From Volutella citrinella (Eukaryota; Ascomycota; Sordariomycetes; Hypocreales; Nectriaceae): a stretch of 64,000 nucleotides of DNA. Under the pieces are notes generated by a model that was not told the DNA's origin, searched no databases, and saw nothing but the letters and a program-made list of their open reading frames with translations. This document shows positions 58,499-64,000 of this stretch, piece by piece. Made by a program: the position numbers and the translations under genes. How positions within the stretch are numbered: position 1 is the stretch's first letter; each line of letters starts with the position of its first letter. The stretch is from assembly GCA_034401135.1 (NCBI GenBank), contig JAWZSP010000003.1:62001-126000 (forward strand), given 5' to 3'.

Positions 58499-59058
58499 AT
58501 GCCTGAGCCCGTCGAGCCGCTCAAAGACGACAACAATGTCCCGCTCCCGCAGCGGACAGGCACCGACCAAGTCAATGCTGATGGAGAGAAAAGCCCCAGC
58601 GGAGACGCACAGCAGATGCAGAAGTTGCCATGCAAATGCGTCGAGAACGTCGACGCCCTAGCAAAGGCGGTGCAGGATTACGTCGGTAAACAAGGGACAT
58701 TTAAGATCGAGGTCAGCTGTCCTCCCAAGAACTTAAAGAGCAGCCAATGTACTGACGTATTGGGCGTCTCCATTATGAAACCAACAGATGCGGAATGGTT
58801 CCTATATTATTAAATCTTCGTCCAAGATTGAACTCGTATGTTTGCCCCCTGCAGCATCGTAGGACCTCAAACCCGGATGCGGGAGTTGTACTGAAGCGGA
58901 TACAGAAACAGCTTTTGGAACGCATCAACCCAGAGTGGAGGTCGTTGACTGGCCCGAGGCAGGCTCTGTCGGCTCGAGAATCTAAGCTTGGCCTTAAGCA
59001 TCAAATGTTTGTTGATCAGGACCGGCAGAGTCTGGAGGAGGTAGATGCTAGTGCTTAG
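58499..59058 (+). CDS. Small three-exon gene of unknown function between the two kinases
   Basis: Exons 58499-58711, 58788-58835 and 58912-59058, with two 76-nt introns, all in phase 0, give 135 aa. The start is ATG 58499 (MPEPVEPLKDDNNV). Splice evidence: GAG|GTCAGC with TACTGAC branch and CAACAG, then CTC|GTATGT with TACTGAA and AAACAG; the 48-nt middle exon encodes MRNGSYIIKSSSKIEL. The joined core KIEMRNGSYIIKSSSKIEL reads as a beta-strand pair, followed by a helical LLERINPEWRSL. No named family is recognised. The gene faces away from kinase copy 1 and toward copy 2. Confidence 0.6.
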
Positions 59059-59323
59059 GGCTTATACTAGGGTTATTGGGACGCCGGAGATTGACACACA
59101 GGAGCGAGTTGATACAAATAATGATGCCATATTTGGATTTCCCCAATTGCAAAAACTAACGTAACCTCGGACTAGCAACATTTCCCCTCCATCTTTTCGT
59201 TACGCGGCTGCACAATATAGCCTTCTCCAATACCTAACCAACTCGCCTTCTAGCATCACTGATTAGCTGGTTCAATTCTCAGTTTTCAACAACTCAATGG
59301 ACTTGTCTGACTTACCAAGAACT

Positions 59324-61103
59324 TCATGCAGGCTTAGGTGGCCCCTCCTTTAACGTCGGCCATCCTGCATCAATCTGCCTTGTCGATAGTTGATTCACAA
59401 TCCCCGTCAGTGTCTGGGCCGCCTCTGCAGAAGAGACCCGATAAGGGCCTTTAACAGTTGGTTTGCTCACCATCCATTCGAGGCATTTAGTCAACGTACC
59501 TTTTTTTGGCTTGTGCAGCTCCAGGCTCTTGACCTCGACGACGATGAGGCCATCCTTGATCAGCCTGATGGTCTTACCGAGTGCTGTGTCGGCGCCGCAA
59601 CCAGTGATTTCGCTGGCCATGTGTGACAGCCATACTTCTACCCTACTGGCTACTGTCCGGTTGGCAGCTTGTCGCCGCCCTACCTGAAAGAATTCCTTTG
59701 ACTCGGCAGTCGTCTCGTCGGAAAACCGCACTAGCTCATTGAAACCGTACAGCAGCCAGATGACAAACTCCATTGCGATGCACCCAATGGCCCAGACGTC
59801 ATAAGATCGGGGTAGTACCCGTCCGCGCTCGTCCGGGGCTTTCAGCTCTGGAGCCTCGTACCGCGTGGTGGAAACCCTGGTCGTAGTGAACTCTTTCATC
59901 TCTATCCGCTTTTCTGTGGTCTTGGCATGGCTCCTAGCCAAGCCTACATCAGTGATAACGAGCCGGATCGCAGACTGCGCATCATCTTGGAAGCAGAGGA
60001 TGTTCTCGGGCTTTAAGTCGCCATGGCGGAGGTGGCCGTCGTCTCCGTCGCGAAATCCATGCATCTTGGCGATGGCACCTGTTAGGCCGCACAGCTGCTG
60101 GAGAACCCATTCGGGGCCCTGATCGGGACTGGCCTTCCCGTTGATCCAGAATTGCCTCAAGTTTCCTTGTTGGGCCCAAGGCAAGATAAAGCAGTGGTCA
60201 ACCATGTCGCCGTCTTCGTCGCGTTTCTTCCGGAAGTAGGCGATGACCTTTATGATATGGTCGCTGGTGACGTCTCTTCTTATTACCTTGAGCGCTTCCA
60301 ATTCCCGCTGCGCATCTTTTGCAACAAACGGGCCCTGGTTCATCGTCTTGAGCGCCACGCAATAGTTCCCCCGTCTGTCCCGGGCGACCTTCCCCTAATG
60401 ACAAGCAACCACGTTAGACAATATACCTGCGTAATCAATGCCAACGGGCAAACAGATGTAACACACCTGGTCAGACAAGAGTTTGATATGGTCAGCGTGG
60501 ATGCTCTTCTGCAACACAGTGGCGTAACCCCCTTTCAGGCTTTTCACCGTAGTGTCGGGCAGCGTGTAAGGCATGACAACTTTTGACTCGAAATCGTACT
60601 CGAACCCGACACTCTGGTCGAAGACTGGAGCGCAGTATTCCCACTGGTCTCGACAGAAATCCTCAATATCTCCGTCATTCCAAACGGGCTGTGCAAATGA
60701 GTCGGGCAACTTTTCTGCAAGTTGCCCTTCTTTGAACTGTATCGACCTTAGCTCAGGATTCAGGGTTATTGGGTCCAACATTGCAATCCCTTACAGGCAG
60801 CAGGTCCTGCGAAAGATTTTTCGCCTCGAATAGGTCGATAAGATGGGGTTTTCTCATTCTGGCAAGAGTCGCAAAGATGGCGTGCGCATCATCAACAACG
60901 TAATCGGCCAGAGTGTCGACAAACTCGTCGAAATCAACCCCCCTCTCCTCACATGAGGTTTCAAGATGCGAGATGTCGGATGATTGAAGAATCGCTTTTA
61001 CAGTGGATCGGTTGAGCTGCTTGAGTGTGGTGTGGGGAACAAAACGCTCCTTAGCGGCCTTGTCCGGTCGGATCACGTTGTTACTAATGATAATCTGACT
61101 CAT
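59324..61103 (-). CDS. Fungal protein kinase with N-terminal extension, copy 2 (DVG in place of DFG)
   Basis: Exons 60795-61103, 60467-60736 and 59324-60394, with introns of 58 and 72 nt, give 549 aa. ATG 61103 is used because a longer frame opens only with TTG. The N-terminal module (IFATLARMRKPHLIDLFEAK ... LLP|F) matches the corresponding module of kinase copy 1, and the LPF is restored only by intron 1. The kinase domain has VALK, the catalytic loop LRHGDLKPENIL, and ITDVGLA where DFG is expected: the Phe is Val, but the metal-binding Asp remains. YEAPEL and YDVWAIGCIAMEF follow. It lacks the Ser/Pro-rich N-terminus of copy 1. Activity is likely but not certain. Confidence 0.85.
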
Positions 61104-61673
61104 TGTTGACAATAGTATCAGTGCAACGAAAGATTCAGGACTGCTGAGTGAGTAATAGTAGGTGCACGTAGGTAGGTTCTTATGTATTTAAACGCTAAGA
61201 CGCCGAGAGCACTACCAGATCTTTTAGCAGGGCTTGTCCTAATTTATACCGAGAGACTCAAGTCGGCTACGTAAAATGGGCTGCCGCATCCAGAGCGCAC
61301 TTGATCTACCGACATGTATGATCCACCAGTGAGGAAACGGCACAATGCAAAGCTGTCACTGAGTGTCACATCAGTAGGAGGAGTGGGTGGGAAGGTGAGG
61401 CCAATGGGCGTCCTCGGAGCTGGATCTGTGATGGTCTGGGTATGTAAGATTCGTCGCCTTAATCTGGGGTGCGACCTATTTTATGCAGACATGACATGGG
61501 CACCAGCAGTTCAGGCAGGATGCGGCTGACGAAAGTGCATTTTGATGCCCAACCATTGACACCCAACCATGGGCTGAGACAGCTCGCCCACCCGTTGACA
61601 CCCTTGCCCAGCTGTTCCTTTTGTCTGGAAGCACCAGCAGCCAGCACCCACTAGGGACGGTTAATCAGATCCA
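61104..61673. promoter_or_regulatory. Divergent promoter, kinase copy 2 and DUF2235 gene
   Basis: 570 bp shared 5' region. A direct repeat of TTGACACCC...GGGCTGAGACAGCTCGCCCAC-like words lies near 61555-61605 (TTGACACCCAACCATG and TTGACACCCTTGCCCAG). No coding is seen. Confidence 0.35.
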
Positions 61674-63211
61674 ATGGAAACAGGCGAGCGCCCACCTACT
61701 CCGGCTACGGTCGAGCAAGTGGAGGCGGTTCGAAAGAGGCTCTTTATTCTCTGCGACGGCACATGGCAGGACGGCGTCAACAAGACAAGACCTTTGACCA
61801 ACGTCGCGACCCTGGCCCGGTGCCTCGCCCCCATTACTGATGACGGCTATCTTCAGGTCGTATACTACGACAGTGGCGTCGGCAACGGCACCAGTGCGGC
61901 CGCGCACCTGATCGACGGAGCGACCGGGAGAGGCATCTCAGCCAAGATCCGCAACGCCTACAGCTTCTTGTCTCACAACTACAACTTCCGGTACAACAAC
62001 TGGGATGAGATTGTTCTAGTCGGTTTCTCACGGGGGGCATTCGCTGTGCAGTGCCTCGCTGCCTTCATCAGCGACGCTGGCCTTCTGCAGAAGCAGCACC
62101 TCTACTACCTCCGCGGGCTCTTCACCCTCTGGTCTCTGCAGACGATGCGCGGGATTAAGACGGAGTTCCAGACAAATAGAGACAGTCTCATCGCGCGAGG
62201 TCTGCTTCGCAAGGTCCCCATCAAGGCCCACGCGGTCTGGGACACAGTGAGCTCGCTCGGTGGCGTGATACAACTTCCGCCGCGGCCGCTCTCGTTTGTG
62301 GGCAGGACAGTGCCCACGCGTGTTGAAAACGCATTCCATGCGCTGGCGCTCGACGAGAGACGCTCCAGTTTCCGCCCTGTGGTGTGGGAAGTGCCTACAG
62401 ACAGGGCTGACAAGGTCAGTCAGTGCTGGTTTCTCGGCTCGCACAGCGATGTTGGCGGGAACGGCGATGCCGCTCTGGGCACGCTGTCATTCCTGTGGAT
62501 GGTGGGCAAGTTGCACGATAAAATCAGAGTCAAGTTTATCGAGGAGGAGATTTCAAAGCACCTCAAGCAGAGGTTCTTGGAGTGGAAGTTTACTCTCTGT
62601 CGCCTTTGCCAGAGCTTGAAGGAGACGAAGGTCTTGTCTACGAGGCCGCGCTCGGGTAGGCCCTCCAGTTTTCCCCTTCATTTGAGTTCCTTGTTGTACT
62701 TTCCGAGGTAAAGTAAAGCAAACCACCTTGCTGAAATTATGTGGCAGGTCTCGCCACCCCTTCGCGTTGGTATTGGCACTTACTCGGCCGACGTTCGCGT
62801 GCCGCCTATGCGCGGTTAACAAGCCCTTCCCAAAGCGAGGTGCATTTTAGTGTGCGGATCGCTATGTCGGATGATGCCAACTCCTCGCAATTGCTCAAGT
62901 CGTGGAAGACGCTCTGGATAAATACATTGCCAACCGCCCAGGCGAGGGTTCAATGGCAGTCCGCCACCACACAAGGACTTATGTTGATGGAGCATATGAT
63001 AGAGAGTAATGACGAGGAGTACCGCATTTTGTTCGAATGGAGCCGCGATGTATTTCCGCAGTTCATCACGGACAGAGGTGACTGGGCCGGTGAAGCGCCA
63101 GGGACCGAGGCAGCATTAAACAAGTTGAAGACGCTGCTACGAGATAAACTAGGCTTTCAAGATGGCAGGCTTGCCAACGAGGTGCTCTATCCACCAGGGG
63201 TAGCAGTATGA
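61674..63211 (+). CDS. DUF2235 alpha/beta hydrolase (T6SS-Tle1-like phospholipase fold)
   Basis: Exons 61674-62655 and 62748-63211, with a 92-nt intron, give 481 aa. The N-terminal core is clear DUF2235: RLFILCDGTWQD, VVYYDSGVGNG, nucleophile elbow VLVGFSRGAFAVQ (GxSxG), HAVWDTVSSLGG, and FLGSHSDVGG with the late Asp/His region. Related bacterial proteins are phospholipases; fungal members are common but little studied. The region 62560-62655 is less certain: the listed frame keeps strong G/C third positions and gives the correct splice phase, but another frame there (GVEVYSLSPLPELEGDEG) also reads as coding, so a one-base slip near 62565 is possible. The second exon resumes with RWYWHLLG and EVHFSVR. 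Confidence 0.8.
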
Positions 63212-63251
63212 TAGAGTTAGATATGTGCCTTCGCATCCTTTGTTCCCCCAT

Positions 63252-64000
63252 TTACTTCTCCAAGACAAGCCCCTTGTTGGCCTTTGCAGCAGTCCGTGGC
63301 CAATCATCAAAGAAACGGCCGTACATATAAGGGCGATAGTCAACGTCATTACCCAGCTCAATCTGTCTGCGAACCTTGGTGTGCATCGTAAAACCGGCCG
63401 AATACGCCGATATGATCTTACACACAGGCACCGTATGCAGGGGGTCATCGTCGGTTCCCTTCAGTATCAAGTGGGTCTTTTCCACATCTCCCTCCTGGTA
63501 TATGTGCGTACGCTGGGTGCACTCAAACTCGATGAGGACCGGCGCATGCTGGAGTCCGCCAGCGGCGTTGATGCCCGTTTTCAGCTCGAAAAACGTCGAG
63601 GTCGTGGGCTCGGGGGTGGTGGTGAAGACGGGCGCCTTCAGCGTTGTCTCCAGACGCATCTCGGCTCCCTTGCGCTGGGCCAAGGCGAATAGCTTGAGCC
63701 CGTTTCCCATTAAATGCACCTCGCCCAGCTTCTTTGGCATGGACCAAGCCTCGCGACCAGTCGCCATGGACTGGTCGCGGTTGACAAAGACGGAGAGAGA
63801 GTACGTGCCCGGGCGGCCCTCATGGAGAACGTCGAGCGCGACGACGCCGGCTTCCTCGTCTTCACCGGTGCGCTGGCCATCAATCTCCTCGCAGTTGGTG
63901 CAGACGTACATGGTGCCAGTGGCAGGCGACGGGATATCGAAGCAAGGGGGAACCACAGAACGAGCAAATTCCTCGGTGGTTTGAAAAGTTGTGAATGCGC
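63252..64000 (-). CDS. Acetoacetate-decarboxylase-like protein, N-terminus off the right edge
   Basis: The minus-strand frame is open from the right edge to the stop at 63252-63254, at least 248 codons. PGTYSLSVFVNRDQSMATGREAW and WSMPKKLGEVHL match the ADC fold, including the GREAWSMPKK-type segment near the family's Schiff-base Lys region; late residues DVDYRPYMYGRFFDDWP close the domain. ADC-family proteins decarboxylate beta-keto acids or act on related carbonyl compounds. The N-terminus and start are outside the window, so length and any intron there are unknown. It is convergent with the DUF2235 gene, 40 bp apart. Confidence 0.8.
   Translation of the reverse strand, partial: AFTTFQTTEEFARSVVPPCFDIPSPATGTMYVCTNCEEIDGQRTGEDEEAGVVALDVLHEGRPGTYSLSVFVNRDQSMATGREAWSMPKKLGEVHLMGNGLKLFALAQRKGAEMRLETTLKAPVFTTTPEPTTSTFFELKTGINAAGGLQHAPVLIEFECTQRTHIYQEGDVEKTHLILKGTDDDPLHTVPVCKIISAYSAGFTMHTKVRRQIELGNDVDYRPYMYGRFFDDWPRTAAKANKGLVLEK

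Noticed and set aside
1..64000. CRISPR arrays, rRNA and tRNA genes
   Set aside because: None was seen; the organism is a fungus and no repeat-spacer pattern or RNA-gene signature was found.

Overview
This window is nuclear DNA of a filamentous ascomycete, most likely a sordariomycete of the Hypocreales type; the placement is inferred from gene families, not shown. The evidence is genes split by many 44-99 nt GT-AG introns with TAAC-type branch points, Zn2Cys6 regulators, a GH10/CBM1 xylanase, a killer-toxin-like (subgroup C) GH18 chitinase next to a multi-LysM protein, STAND/ankyrin proteins, and AT-rich relics that look RIP-mutated. No rRNA, tRNA or CRISPR was found.

Layout. (1) 1-15.3 kb: an ankyrin protein with a STAND-type N-terminus but no NACHT (leaves the left edge), a broken ~1000-codon gene of an uncharacterised fungal family, xylanase, GT8 glycosyltransferase, a full NLR-like NACHT-ankyrin gene, and a breakpoint where a FunK1 kinase 3' fragment abuts a sugar-transporter 3' fragment. 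(2) 15.4-26.1 kb: a cell-wall block made of the LysM/CBM18/GH18 chitinase, an uncharacterised protein with an internal duplication, an uncharacterised secreted or membrane protein, and a secreted multi-LysM protein. (3) 26.2-48.6 kb: a dense cluster with two MFS transporters, three short-chain dehydrogenases, a START-like (SRPBCC) protein, a Baeyer-Villiger-type FAD monooxygenase, a cupin, a type-B carboxylesterase, a kynurenine-formamidase-like hydrolase and two Zn2Cys6 regulators. It has no PKS, NRPS or terpene synthase. (4) 48.6-54.8 kb: a gene-poor stretch with a transposon relic, a broken NIS (IucA/IucC) siderophore synthetase and a small secreted cysteine-rich protein. (5) 54.8-64 kb: two related fungal protein kinases with N-terminal extensions, a small three-exon gene between them, a DUF2235 alpha/beta hydrolase, and an acetoacetate-decarboxylase-like gene leaving the right edge.

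How the genes may work together. The 26-48 kb block has every step of a Baeyer-Villiger catabolic route: alcohol to ketone (SDR), ketone to ester or lactone (monooxygenase), hydrolysis (carboxylesterase or KFA-like hydrolase), transport (MFS) and control (Zn2Cys6). GCTAGC-type sites recur in many promoters of this block. I read it as a candidate uptake, detoxification or catabolic cluster whose substrate cannot be read from the sequence. The chitinase/LysM block suggests attack on, or shielding of, chitin.

Limits. All exon boundaries come from reading splice signals and frame continuity by eye. Family assignments come from motif recognition without any database search.
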